Below, in pieces: positions 11,901 through 23,714 of a stretch of 64,000 nucleotides of DNA (the first letter of the stretch is position 1; each line of letters begins with the position of its first letter). The stretch comes from Eudorina sp. 2006-703-Eu-15 (taxonomy: Eukaryota; Chlorophyta; Chlorophyceae; Chlamydomonadales; Volvocaceae). The DNA is taken from the NCBI GenBank assembly GCA_003117195.1, contig BDSI01000051.1:750170-814169 (forward strand). The letters are read 5' to 3'. Position numbers and translations under genes: made by a program. The notes beneath the pieces are model-generated. The model did no database searches. It was not told the origin of the DNA and saw only the letters and a program-made list of their open reading frames with translations.

Positions 11901-14900
11901 ACGTCTACCAATTTCCATGACCACCCCACATATGTTTCCTAGATTTCCACCCACCCACCTGCGCCGTGAGCGCCAGCGCGTGTATCCGGTACACGTTGGC
12001 CATCTCCACCTTGTAGGCCCGGTTGGCCACCAGCCCCACCGCCGGCGCCGACAGCGCCTCGCACACCGCCTCCAGGGCGGGCAGCGCCCCCAGGCCCCCC
12101 AGCACCTCCGCCACGTCGCCGTTGAAGCCCTTGGCGGCCGTCACGATGGTCTCCAGAGGCAGCCGCTGGCCCGCGGCAGCTGCCGCCAGCTCCGAGGAGG
12201 CGGCCTCGCCGCTCAGGATGGGCGGGGGGGCGCCGTTGGTGGACACGCGGGGGGTGACCCTGGGGAGGGACAGGGCGGGGGGCGGGGCGGGGCTGTCTTG
12301 AATGACAAAAGGGTGGGGGGGGCATATAGGAAATTGGGGGGCCGGGGGGGAGGCCCAGAGGGAGGGGGTCAGGGAGGAGGAAAGGGATTGAGGGTTCCTC
12401 GGGTCTAGCAGGGAGGGGGGAAGCCAGGGCCCCCCCCAATCGGCCCCAGCCCCTCTTCCGTCCGCCCGTTCCTTTCCTGCCGTACCTGGTCAGCAGGGCC
12501 AGCAGCTCCGCCAGCTCCGGCTGCGCCGCCCGCGCCGCCGCCAGCACGCTGCTGCCGCCCTCGCGGGTGCCGTACGTCCTGCCCCACGCCGCCAGCGCCG
12601 CCAGCACACTGGTCGCCACGCGGTCCTCCGCCTGCGGCCGCTGCTCCAGATCCAGAGCCGCCGCCAGCGCCGAAACCACCACCGCCCGCACCAGGCTGTG
12701 CATCACGGTCTGGGTTCGGCGGCCGGGCAGGGTGCTCTGCGCCGCCAGGCCCTCGCGCTGCAGGGCGGCCAGGGTGGCCCGGGCGCCCACCGCGGCGGCG
12801 GGGGTGTAGGCGTTGAGGGCGGCGAGGGTGGTGTCGGGCCCGGCACCGGCGGGGGGGATCGCGGAGAGCTGCAGCAGCGCCACCTGCAACAGGTGGGGAC
12901 GGGGTGGAGGGGGTGGAGGGGGTGGTTAAATTGACAAAAGAAATAAACCCGAAGAACGAACCGAGGGGGTTGGGGAGCGGCTGGGTCGGGTTGAGCACAT
13001 GCGCAAGCGTGATAGGTAGGTAGGTAGGTAGGTAGGTAGGTAGGTAGGTAGGTAGGTAGGTAGGTAGGTAGGTAGGTAGGTAGGTAGGTAGGTAGGTAGG
13101 TAGGTAGGTAGGTAGGTAGGTAGGTAGGTAGGTAGGTAGGTAGGTAGGTAGGTAGGTAGGTAGGTAGGTAGGCGGTCCTCCCTGGTGGGTAGGTTACTCC
13201 CACACGCCCCTGCCCGACCCCCACCGCCACCCTTCAGCCGCTACTCCCCCTCCGGCCGAACCTCCACACGTCGACGAAACCAGCGAAACCGCATCATGCA
13301 AGTTACCCCCATCCCCAGCCCCGACGCCCCTTGGCCCACCTGCTGCTGTGTGGACAGGGCGGTGAGGCAGCCCGCGATGACCCCCACCGTGATCTCGGCG
13401 AACCCCGCGGAGGACAGCGGCGAGGAGGCGTGGGGGCGGGCCGCGTTGGTGCCCAGAGCCTCGATGTCCTGTGGGTGTTTGGGGGGGGGGGGCGGGGGGC
13501 CGGGGGGAATGGGCGTTGGTGGGTGTTATTGGTGGGTGCGTGCGGGGGAGGGCGTAGCAGGCCAGATGTGTATCGTACTGACTGGGGCATAGCACGAACG
13601 GAGAAACCTGACGCGCGCAAGCATACGACGGCCCACCCGGAGGTCATCGGAGGGCAGCAAGGCGTGAGCAAGCATGCCGCCCCCCCCTTTTCCCTGCCCA
13701 CTACTATCCGACCCACCTCTCCTCGTCCCCCGCGTCTCCCTCCTTGGAGGCCCAAACCCTCTCCGCCGCCTCCCCGCCTCCAGCATCCACCGCCCCCATC
13801 CCTCTTCTTGGTGTGTGCTCCTCTCCCCCTCCCCCTACCCCTCCCCCTGCCCCTGCCCCAATGTATCAACCCCTCCACCCACCAGACCCTTGACGCGTCA
13901 CCGCGCACGTTGTGAAAGTATAACACACCCAATTCGCTTTATCCCCTCCCCTCCTTCCCCACCGCCTTGCCCCCCTTAGGCCTCCCCGGCACCTGCCGTA
14001 CCTTGGTGGACAGCCGGCCCTCCGCCCTCAGTCCGCACATGAGCCGCACCGCCAGCGGCAGGCACCGGCCCGCCAGCGCCACCCGGGAGGCCTCCCCTGG
14101 AGTCGTCTCCAGGTCGGGACACACCAGGCAGGCCAGCTTGGCGGCCGCGGTGGGCGGCAGCGGGGGAACCTGCTCCAGGGGAGCGGGAGAAGGGGAGGGC
14201 AACGGGAGATGGTGATGGAGGAGGAAAGAGGGGGAGTATGTGTGTGAGAATGAGAGAGATGATGGTGGTGGTTGTTTTGAGAGAAAACACCGGGGGTGGG
14301 GTCGCCAGAGGCGAGTGAAGCGGCCGTCTATCCCGCAAGCGTTGGGAGATCCGATCCGATCCCCGCCTGGCGCCGCGACCTTCCGGCGTGACAGGAACTT
14401 ACGGAGGCAGGGTTTTCCTTCCTTCCTTCCTCCCCTGGCTCCCTTCCACCGCACACAAGCACACGCCGCACCTTCATCGCCGCGCTCGCTCAACCAGCTC
14501 TCACCCCCAATGCCGCAGCCCCTCCACCCCGACAAGGGCCGCAAGCAAGCTCTCCCACGCGCCCAACCCCGAACCCAGCCCCGAACACACCTGCCGGTTG
14601 CCGCCATCAATCTCCCCCCCCTGCAGCAACCTGCACCACTCCCGTTCCCCTTCTGCAGCCACGTCCCCGCGAAACCTCTGCTCCTTTCCGTCACCGCCTC
14701 CACACATCCCCTAAACCCTAAACCCTGAACCCTACCCGAATAAAACCAAACCAAGACCCCCATCCCAAACCTCATCCCGCCCCACACGCAGACACCCCCC
14801 TTCCCCCCGTCGCTCTGGCAGCAGCGCAGTCTAAAATGTCTATCAATGTCCTACACCCCCCCTCGCCCCACCCACCTCCACGGTGGTGACCTCCGCGCCC

Positions 14901-17900
14901 TCCCCCAGCGACACGGGGGCCGCCGACGCCAGCAGCAGCCGGACCCCTGGGCAGCCCTCCACCACCTGGCCCAGCAGCCCCCACAGCCCGTCCGCCGCTC
15001 CCGGCTGCCTCAGCGCGTTGTCTATGGTGTCCACCACCAGCAGCAGCGGCCGGGAGCCGCTGCAGCAGGCGCGGAGGGTCGAGACGATGCGGGGGCGGCC
15101 GTCGGCGTTGTCCTGCGGGTTGGAGGAGACGGACGAGGAGGATGAGGGGGAAGAGGAGGGATCAAGTTGACAAAACCACACCCTTCAGGAGAAATGTTGT
15201 TGGGCTCGGTGACGATTGCGGAAGGGGGTGGCTTTGGAGGCGGCAGGAACGTGGGCCGTCCAGGCTGAATGCGGCTGAATGCAGGCCCGGGGGCGGTGTG
15301 CCGCCGATGCAGCCCCTCCGCACACCCCCTCCTCGCGTTCCGCGTGCCGGTCAACTTCGACTTCCCCCCACCTTCACCCCGTCCTGCCAATTCATCCTCC
15401 GCTTCCACCCCCACCCCCCTACCCCCCAAGCCCCTGTCCCCCCCCTCCCCTGTCTCCCCCCCTCCCCCCCTCCCCGCCACCCCACCTTGATGAGCCCCAG
15501 GGCGATCATGATGCGCGCCTCCACGTCGTGCCAGGTGCGGGCCCCCGCCAGGTCCACCCACACCACACCGCCCCGGGCACCCCCCGCCTTGACCAGCCGC
15601 CAGGCCGCCTCGATCGCCAGCGTGCTCTTGCCCAGACCCGGGGGGGCCACCAGGCACACGGCCCTGGGGGGAAGGGACGGTAGGGCGCGGGGCTGTTAGG
15701 GGCAGGGTGTGCTGGTGTGATGGACGCATGGACCCGATCAAGCAAACGCAAAGCAGCCGGAAGATATGCCAGGGCGAGGTCTGGGACTGGAGGCGGAGGA
15801 GCCGGGGTGCCGGTGCCGGGGAGATGAGGAGACGGGGAGATGAGGAGGCGGGGAGATGAGGAGGCGGGGAGATGAGGAGGCGGGGAGATGGGGACGCGGC
15901 ATGGGTAGGTTGGGTAGGTCCTTTCCCCTCCCCTCCCAATGATGACGATGCGGATGAGATGGCAACTGGGTCGCCGCTCGATGGTTGCGACCCGTTTGTG
16001 TGCACTGGTTGGACACTTCCCCCACCCCCATGCACAGCAGCCCCCCCAGCCCCAGCTCCCAGCGCTGCGAAGCCTACTCCCCTCACCCCGCAGCTGCTCT
16101 CCCCTCCATCATCCCGCCGTTGCGCTTCACTGCACTGCACCCCCAACCCCTGTTCCCATATGCCAAGAACATGGAAGTAGGTCAACATGAAGACGGCGCA
16201 TCCGATCATCGCGGGAGGGGAGGGCGCAGAGGCCCCTGGCGGCCATCGAGCTATGTCGCCTCCTCCTCCTCCTCGTCCGGCTCCGGCCCCCGCTCCGCTT
16301 CCCCCCGCCCTGATGCGCAGGTTTGGCCACGCCCTTGCCCCCATCCTCATCTTGCCAGCCCCGGCCCCAGCCCCCCCTCCGCCGCACCTGCATTTTCCCT
16401 CCGCCGGCCCTTGCAGCGCCCCCGCCACCCTCTCCGCCAGATCCTCCCGGGGCATATGCAGCGACGGCAACGGGGGCAGCTGGCAGGGACCCTCCACCGG
16501 GACGTTGGCCGCCGCCAGCGCCGCCGCCACCTCGCCCGCCAGGTCGTCGAAGCCCGCCGTGGCCGCCTCCGTCAGCGGCGCCCCGAACGCCGCCGCCAGC
16601 GCGTAGGCGCTGATGCCCGCCTCCGCCTCCGCGCCCCGGCCGGCCACGGGGATGACGTTGTTGGCGGCCAGGACGTGTCGCTGGAAGGCCGCCTTGGCGG
16701 AGTCTGTCCGGGGGAAGCCGGAGCCGGGGGGCGAGCGATCCGCCGATTTCGTTAAGGATGACAACGAACTGAACTCCCACGGCATCGCCAGATCGATACA
16801 TTCATCCGCCTGCCCTTCTCCCTACACAAACACACACGCTGGCCAGTGGTGACTTTCCACCATTTTCAGCCTTGGCCCTTACTGTACTGTCGCTTTTTGG
16901 ATATCCTAAGCAGCTATTTGATTGTGGGCGTAAGCGAGTGTAAGCGATCTGGGTCGGAAGGGTTTCCTTGCTAGGCGAACAATCACACCAACTGGGACCC
17001 AGACCTGTCCCGCCCCCGCTTTGTCACATCAGAAAACTCCTCCAGCCGCTTCTTTCCCTCCCCGCCCCCGGCCCCTCTCACCGCCCGCCAGCATGCCGCC
17101 CAGCTTCTCCGCCAGCGGCCCCATGCCCAGCCCCGGCAGCTTGGCGATCCCCGCCGGGAAGGCGCCCCACCAGGCCTCCCACGACACCTCCGCCTCGGAC
17201 CCGAAGGTGGACCGCCACAGCAGCCGCAGCTCGGGCTGGTGCAGCAGGCGGGCGGGGCCGCGGTCGGCGTGGGCCGCCAGCAGGGAGACGGCCTGAAGGG
17301 GAGAGGGTGGGGAGAGGAGGTGTGGATGTGTGCGGAGGTGTGGATGTGTGCGGAGGTATTTGGGGGCGGGGCCGGGGAGATGACGTCATGGTCGAGTACC
17401 GTGGGATGCCTGACGGATGCCCGGATGGGAAGAGGCGCGGGCTGCCAGCCGGGATGGAGGCAGGGGCGGGAGAGAGGGAGGTGGCAGGTGGGGCCGGCCG
17501 ATCAGGAACGTCGAGGTGGTTTGATGGGGGGAGGGACGACGGCTCCGGGGGATTCAACCTGCCTGCGCGTGGTCCCATCTATCCTGGCGTTCTCTGGTAG
17601 CCCGCGCCTCGTCCTAGGCCCCCGGCGGCCCTGCTCCGCCGCCCTCTCATACCCGATACTCCAGGCCCCTCCCACCCACCCACCCACCCACCAGGTCCTT
17701 GCTGATCTTGGAGCCCAGGCTCAGCTCCTGGATCACCAACGCCGAGTCCAGGAAGGCCTAGGGGGCAGGGGGGCCGGTGGCAGGGGCAGGGCCATGGGCA
17801 GGCGGGAAGGGGTTGCCCATGGTGTAGACCAGAGGTCCGATGACTGACTGCATGGCAGGCATTTTGAGGATGAACAGAACACAGCAACCAACGGGGGCTC

Positions 17901-20293
17901 GGGCCGTGGTGAGTAACGACGCCAACCCATAACCGCCCCCCTAACCGTCCCCGTACCCCTACGCGGCTATCCGTACCTCGGGTGAGGCGCACACGGTGTC
18001 CAGTCCTCCCGCCGACTTGACCTGCCCCTGGAGCTTGGCCAGGTGGTCCTGGGGGAGGAGCAGGAGTGAAGGATGGGCAGGATAATGCACGGAACGTGGT
18101 AATGGAGTATGAAGACAGAGATGATCTGATCGGAGTCCTCAACCGAGGAACATGCGGCATACCGGTTATGGAGGTGACAAGTCCGAGAACTGGCACCTCG
18201 ACCCATAGATTAACTAGAAACGCGCAGGCGGGTCGCGCCCTCGTTGCCGTACCGTGTACGACGGCCCGAGCCGCAGCACCAGCAGTGCATCGTCCGCCCG
18301 CCCCGACAGCGAGGACGGTACCGTGGCCCACCCCCGGCTGGACTGGGCTCGCGCCATCAAATCGTCGGCCAGCGTCGTCATCTCCGAAACCAGCCGCTCG
18401 AACGCCGCCCGCTCCGCCGCTGCATCCGAGGCGAGCATGTGCAGCACGCAGCCGCGACCGCAGTACGGCCGGGCGAAAGCCGACATGGCAGCCACCAAGT
18501 CGCGAAAGGAGGACGTGGCGGCGTGGAGGCCCATGCCGGCGGCGGCGCCGCCGGAGACGGCGCCGGTGGCGGCTGCCGCCGCCGCCGCGGCGGCGGCCGG
18601 CGGCGGCGCGTCGCGCAGCAGGTCGCCGTACATGTGTAGCAGCGCAAGTCCGGCAACGGCGCGCTGGCGGAGGGCGGCGAGGTTGTCGGCGTTGGCGAAG
18701 CAGGAGGAGGACTGGTTGGCCAGGGTCACCACCTCTCGCGCGGCAGCACTCACTGAGGCGGCAAGAGACGATATGGAGAAGGGGGATATCGAGAGGGACG
18801 GGAAGGGTGCAGAAAGGATGTTCATCAGGGTGAAGGATACCGAGAAGCCGATGCATAGAAAGTTGATGCAGATGAGAGCCGCGACTGGGTGGGTAGCGCC
18901 GTGGGAGAGACTTGTAAGTTGCGGATCAGTGAAACATGCTTGCCTTCTTTTGAAGCTCCGCCACCGCAATCTGCCCCTCACCGCCCCACCACCTCTGCCG
19001 TGCCCCTCAGCCACGCACCCGGGAAGGGCATCCCCGGCATGGAGTCCTTGACCTTATCCCGGATGTCAAAAGCCTCTCCGCGGATCACGTCCTGCAAGGT
19101 ACGGCAGGGTACGGCAGGGTACGGCAGGCGCGCAACTTGTGACATGTGCCACAGAGGCGGTGGCCAGGTGACCAGGGGGCGTCAGGTGGGGTGGCTGGAT
19201 TCCAGTCTGCTCTGGTTCGCGCCGACGACTGCAGACCTATCCAGGTACCTAGCGTGGATGACCGTGCAGCATAATGGGGCTGCACGCATAGGGGCGCCGC
19301 CAAGGCAGCCTCCCAAAAGCCGGGCCCCACAAAATTCTGCCAAACGCGCCCAACTCCATACGTTGCCCCTGAACGTCCCCGCGACAGCGCAATACGACAA
19401 CAGCACCACATGTTTCTCCCAGCCCAGCACCATATCATCCCTCACAATCAGCGGGCTGTCTCGTGCGTTCGGAATGGGTCGGGCCGCCTCCTCCGCCGCG
19501 GCGATCCGCGCCGCCTCAGCCGCCGCTGCGGCCGCGGCCGCCTCCGCGGCGGCGGTCGCCTCGTCCCTGGCCGCCTGGCCCTCCGCCGCAATCGCTTTGA
19601 GCCGTTCCTCCTGCGCCTTTTTCTCCGCCGCCAGTCGCGCCTCCTCAGCCTCACGAGCTGCCTTGGCGGCTTCCTGCTCCTTGCGGGCACTGGACGAGCG
19701 GCTGGACGCCGCCGAGGGCGCCTTCGACGGCTCCTTGGAGGGCGCCTTGAATGAGCCCTTGGGGGTCGGCTCCTTGAATGAACCTTTCGGCGGCGGTTCT
19801 TTGAAGGAGCCTGTAGGTGGCGGTTCTTTGAAGGAGGATGTAGGTGGCGGTTCTTTGAAGGAGCCCTTGGGGGGATCGTCGTTGGTGGCCTTGCGGGATG
19901 GAGGGGAGGGCGGGGGCTTGGCCGCGGGCGGCGGAGTGGAGCCCCGGGGCGTCCCGTTGGTGGAACTGGCCTGAGGGTCCGGATAAGGGCCAGGGAGTGG
20001 CATTTGGGTCATCACGGGGGGTTGCTTCTGGGCGAGGAAAGGGGGATAAAGGGGTTCAGGGGAGTGAGCAGGGCCCAAACCCCGTAAGACACAGCGCGCG
20101 GGCGGACAGATCACACCAGTGAGGTTCAAACGTTTGTAAGAAGGGATCATTAACACGGCATGATTGAAGAATGCGACTTGGCTCAGGATGGCTGTGTCGT
20201 CAAGACATGCCGCCTGCCGACACTGACCGGTGCCTTTTCCGGGGCTGTAGGCTCTGCAGCTTTAGGAGCTGCTTGAGAAGCTCCGCAACCCAT
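5977..20293 (-). CDS. NLR-like STAND protein: N-myristoyl motif, helical bundle, NB-ARC, TPR
   Basis: I assembled 23 exons that join in phase into 1809 aa: 20293-20228, 20033-19446, 19091-19019, 18752-18253, 18048-17977, 17757-17692, 17292-17082, 16703-16388, 15663-15486, 15112-14876, 14169-14002, 13468-13340, 12883-12486, 12259-11959, 11590-11402, 10933-10256, 9919-9761, 9493-9095, 8844-8668, 8236-8060, 7394-7320, 6774-6598, 6072-5977. The N-terminus MGCGASQ fits N-myristoylation with a palmitoylatable Cys3. Residues about 70-130 carry GSFKEP repeats, followed by an Ala/Glu/Lys-rich helix. Residues 243-409 are a helical region resembling MLKL/HeLo-type bundles (tentative). NB-ARC follows: linker [12 protein letters not shown], Walker [10 protein letters not shown] (637-645, first Gly is Ala), Walker [11 protein letters not shown] (713-722), LLLASAAP, and CLPLA (805-809, in place of GLPLA). 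No clear MHD motif is seen. Residues 1102-1809 are kinesin-light-chain-type TPRs (LGPxHPNT, GRxxEAEPL). The predicted role is a nucleotide-switched sensor at a membrane; the ligand is unknown. Confidence 0.85.
11021..11073 (+). repeat. Dispersed repeat, copy 1 (diverged)
   Basis: This intronic segment begins GGGTTAGACAGAAAAG and ends ACGAACCCGGTCACAC. It shares layout and many bases with the copies at 12924-12969 and 49311-49359. The common skeleton is GGTTAAATTG, an A-rich run, AACCC, GAA-CGAACC and CACAC. It probably belongs to a short interspersed element. Confidence 0.45.
12924..12969 (+). repeat. Dispersed repeat, copy 2
   Basis: It reads GGTTAAATTGACAAAAGAAA, then TAAACCCGAAGAACGAACCG, within the intron after exon 13 of the NLR-like gene. 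It is closely similar to the UNG-intron copy at 49311-49359. Confidence 0.6.
13013..13172. repeat. (TAGG)40 microsatellite
   Basis: This is 160 bp of uninterrupted TAGG tetramers, about 40 units, in the intron between exons 13 and 12 (by position) of the NLR-like gene. Its purity suggests a young or highly mutable array. The apparent Pro-Thr-Tyr-Leu ORF across it is an artefact of the repeat. Confidence 0.97.
14709..14735. repeat. Interstitial telomere-like repeat
   Basis: The sequence CCCTAAACCCTAAACCCTGA continues into ACCCTAC: three to four units of the plant-type telomere repeat, the last ones with a change. It lies in an intron of the NLR-like gene. It may be a healed break or a chance array; it is too short to be a true telomere. 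Confidence 0.6.
19745..19870 (-). repeat. Coding 27-bp tandem repeats (GSFKEP units)
   Basis: Within exon 2 of the NLR-like gene, about five units of 27 bp encode PPP-x-GSFKE-like nonamers. They probably form a flexible, positively charged linker between the acylated N-terminus and the Ala-rich helix. Unit number may vary between strains. Confidence 0.8.
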
Positions 20294-23200
20294 GGTCTGC
20301 GAGGCTTGTACTGCTCGGGCGCTTAAGAGGATGCTCCGTCTCGACTCGAAGGGCGCCTTGTAGTTACAGGGCAATGATTTTTGTATTAAAATTTAAAGAT
20401 AAACAGACCTCTGTTGCATAATGTTGCGAGGATATCGCTACGGTTCTTGGGACCACATGGACGCTCGGGCAGGCGAACTGGTCATGTCACTTTAATTAGT
20501 TCCGTATCACAGGTCATCTACAAATTGGTTGATACGTCCCACATCTGTGGGCAGGCACAATATGGCGGAGAAGGCACGATTTGCAGCAACCGTCGTACTC
20601 AGATAGGTATGTCACCAGCCGTGGATTGACACTACAACTGAAAGATTTATACCTAGCCGCTTACAGTACATTATCAGCCTAGTGGCACAGCATAGAAGCC
20701 CCGCCGCCGGCCGAGTTTGTTGACGGAGAGAGCGCAGTCGAAGGTCGGAAGAAGGCCCAGCCTGGAAACCTTCGCCACCACTGAGCCCAACAACCATTCC
20801 AGTACCTATTGAGTTGATGAGCTACGCGTGTTGTACTTGCCGACTGCGCAACGTCCCTAAGTAAAACAGTTCACTGCGGGCCATAACAGGTCATCTTTGA
20901 CAGCTCAAGCCTCCCCGTGACGGCCCGGCAACGGTGGTGGTCTTCTCCAGCCTGCACCTCACTACGCCATGCGCCGCATGTGGAGTATGCAACAATCGTG
21001 TGCAGACACCGTACTAACTTCTTCCCAAGTTGTTGAGCTCCTGCAGTGTCTGGGGTCCTCCAAAGGGGCCTTCGTTAGGGGCGGCTGTTTGCACGTGGGT
21101 AGTTGGGATGTTTCCCGTGGCGACACCCTCCCTGGTCTCCCTGTAACCATCAATACAACATGTATCCAGTATCAGCAGCAATCGCCGCCAGGGAGGCACC
21201 ACGGGGCATGTGCCGGTCCCCCCCCTGCGGACCACTCGCACTTTCGCCTCGAGCCGCCACCCACCCGCGACCGCCGAAGACGACCCACATCAAATACGAC
21301 TGCTGCGGTCATGGTTATATGGCCAGCTTTTCGGTTGGCGCGCAGCCAGCAGAGTGGATATAATTGGCACCCGCTGACGTAATGCTCACTAGGGCGGCAG
21401 TAGTCTACGCGCAACAGATGGTCCAGTCCACTTGAATCACCAAGTTCGACACCACAGGCGCCATAACAACAAAGCCGCGCCGAAGTCGCAGAGAGCCGCG
21501 CTGGGCACACTGCGCGGTCTCGACCCCCCCCTTCCCCAGCTCCCATGCCTCTCCCCGCGCTCACCACGGCAGTCGTTGGGCCTCGTGGACCCACCGTCCG
21601 TCCGGTCGACTGAGCACTGCGGGCACGTGCACCGTACATGCATCCACCTCCTCCTGTGTGGTCAATCCCCATTCAGTGTGTGGGTTTGAGACACCCACCA
21701 GGGTGTGTTTAGAATTGCAACCCGCCCGCCCGTCCGATCCCGGGTGTGTGTGTAGCGAGACACCCGGGTGGGCCCGTGTCCTCCGGTCGTCAAATCCGAA
21801 TGCGCGGTAAGCAAAGTGCAGCCCCCGCATATGCACGTACGCCCGTCAGGACTACCCCTGATCACCCGTACATAACCCTGGAAGTAGTAGGGAGGCACAT
21901 ACAGGGTGGGATCAGCGACCGGCCGCCAGGGCGCTGCCAATGCGGCCTCGTTTTGGTGCGGCTGTGGTCGGCAGGCTTGCTCCTACCGTAGCGCGGAACC
22001 GATAGCTCCCGACGGGTGCCAGCTGGAGCGGGTCTGCTGCCACTCGGACTCACACACCACAGCCCGGTGCACAGCGCCTGCAATCCGCGCGTCGACGCCC
22101 CGAGCGCACCCGCCCGCCAGCAGAGCGCCCGCAGGCTACACCAATATGATCTCGGCGAGCAAAATGTGCACAACTGCACATGTGGTTGTATGCGATTGTA
22201 GTGTATGCGTCCCCGTAGTTCTTTTCCTCGGGAGATGGGGGAATTCCGTGTACGGCAGTTGCCACAAGTGGACCGCGGGGCTTCCCCCTCTCCCACACCC
22301 CCAGGACATGCACACACACCAACACACACACCAACACACACACCAACACACACACACACATACACGCGCATCCGTCGGGTGGGTTACTTTTCCAAGCCTT
22401 GGCCGAAATCGCTTTCCACTCCCCGTCCTGCACACATGGTACCTCCCGCCTGCAGCTCCACGAGACCTCCTGCCCGCAACAAGTTCTCGCCTTGCGTTTA
22501 CACCCTCATGCACCTAGCGTCTCTCCCGTGATGTCAACCAAGACAGCGGGACCCCGACAAGTCACCGAATGCGCAGTACGTATCCGGGCGTCGTCGCACC
22601 GCTCCCCTCCCTCCCCGTCACACCACGCCACATCTCATCACACCCCATCCCATCTCCCATGACGCGATTTCACATCGCAACAACGCAAGCACCCGGTAAG
22701 GTCCGACCCGTGCTGCAGGCCGCGAGTGGTCGGCCCCCGCCCCAGCTCCCAAACCCCCACATCCCCCTCGGTGTGTGAAGAAGCCCGCCCGCATCCGTGC
22801 CGCCTTGCGACTACGCGACTGTGCTCCTGCCTGGGCCCTGCCCCCACGCTCCTGCCTTCGCCTGCCCGCTTGCCCATCCCTGTTTCTCTCGTCCATCAGG
22901 GAATGGGCTCCGGCCCAAGTTAAACCCACACCTGCCTCCCAATGATGGGAACACGTCAACCTAGCTGCGGGGCTGCCGCTGCTGCCGCTGCTGCAGTACC
23001 TACGGCAGCCCATAAATTAATAGCCCCAAGCCGGCTGTCGCGCGGCTGACGCACTGCGGCGTCCCTCCCAAGCGATGTCCAGCAAGCCCGCGCCCGGCAG
23101 TCGGAATCCAGCCCGACCCACGGTTCGGCTCTCTGCCCTGCCCTGGGCTGCCATGGCAGCCAATGAGCCCCTTGCCGGGCAGGGTAAGAGACCTGTCGCG

Positions 23201-23714
23201 GCGCGGCGCGGCGCACTAGGCCGCCTCTTGCGATGCGCGATGTGCACCCCCGCTGCGTGACTCGCTGTCGCACCATGCGCCACCGGGCGCCGACACCTTC
23301 GATACAGCCCCTTGTGTGCCACTTCACAACGGCCGAAAACAGGCGAACGCTCCGCGCGCCGTCGTCATTTTAACCGTGAAAGAAATCCTCGAGGCGCTTG
23401 TCTTCGCGCCTGCCCCTGCTGCCCCTTCTGCCCCTGCTGCAATACCTGCAGATCCTCTTCCCCTGCTGCCCCTGCCGCTGCTCCTGGCCCTGCTGCTCTA
23501 CTGCTAGTGTGTGCGCAGCTGGCGACTCGCGCCATAGGGCAGTAGGTCGGTGGGAGGATCCCAACTGCGGCGACCGAGCCATCCCAAATGTCAGCTCCGC
23601 GGGTGTGCCCCTCCCCCGCCCGGGGCCTTGTCCCCGGCCGACCGCCCGCGGATGCCACTGCCTCCCTCCCTTCCTCCTGCCCGCCCTGCCCTGCCCTGCC
23701 CTGGCCCCTGCCTG
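20294..23714. other. Intergenic region between the NLR-like and ankyrin genes
   Basis: No supported gene on either strand. The first 150 bases above the NLR-like start are AT-rich (the - strand reads TTTAAATTTTAATAC near 20380-20395) and probably hold its promoter. CA-repeats with interspersed CAA lie at about 22308-22362. A TGTAA on the - strand at 22498-22502 is a candidate polyadenylation signal for the ankyrin gene. A short inverted repeat (CCCGGGTGTGTG/ACACCCGGG) is at about 21738-21770. Confidence 0.5.
22308..22362. repeat. CA-repeat with CCAA interruptions
   Basis: Runs of CACACA are separated at regular intervals by CCAA, in intergenic DNA downstream of the ankyrin gene. Confidence 0.9.

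Noticed and set aside
12703..13230. ORF reading Pro-Thr-Tyr-Leu repeats on the - strand
   Set aside because: It is the (TAGG)40 microsatellite translated; it lies in an intron and is open in several frames.
6023..16785. Many long ORFs on the + strand across 6-17 kb
   Set aside because: They lie antisense to the NLR-like exons. GC-rich coding DNA leaves the opposite strand open; the products are Arg/Pro/Ala-rich and have no domain order.
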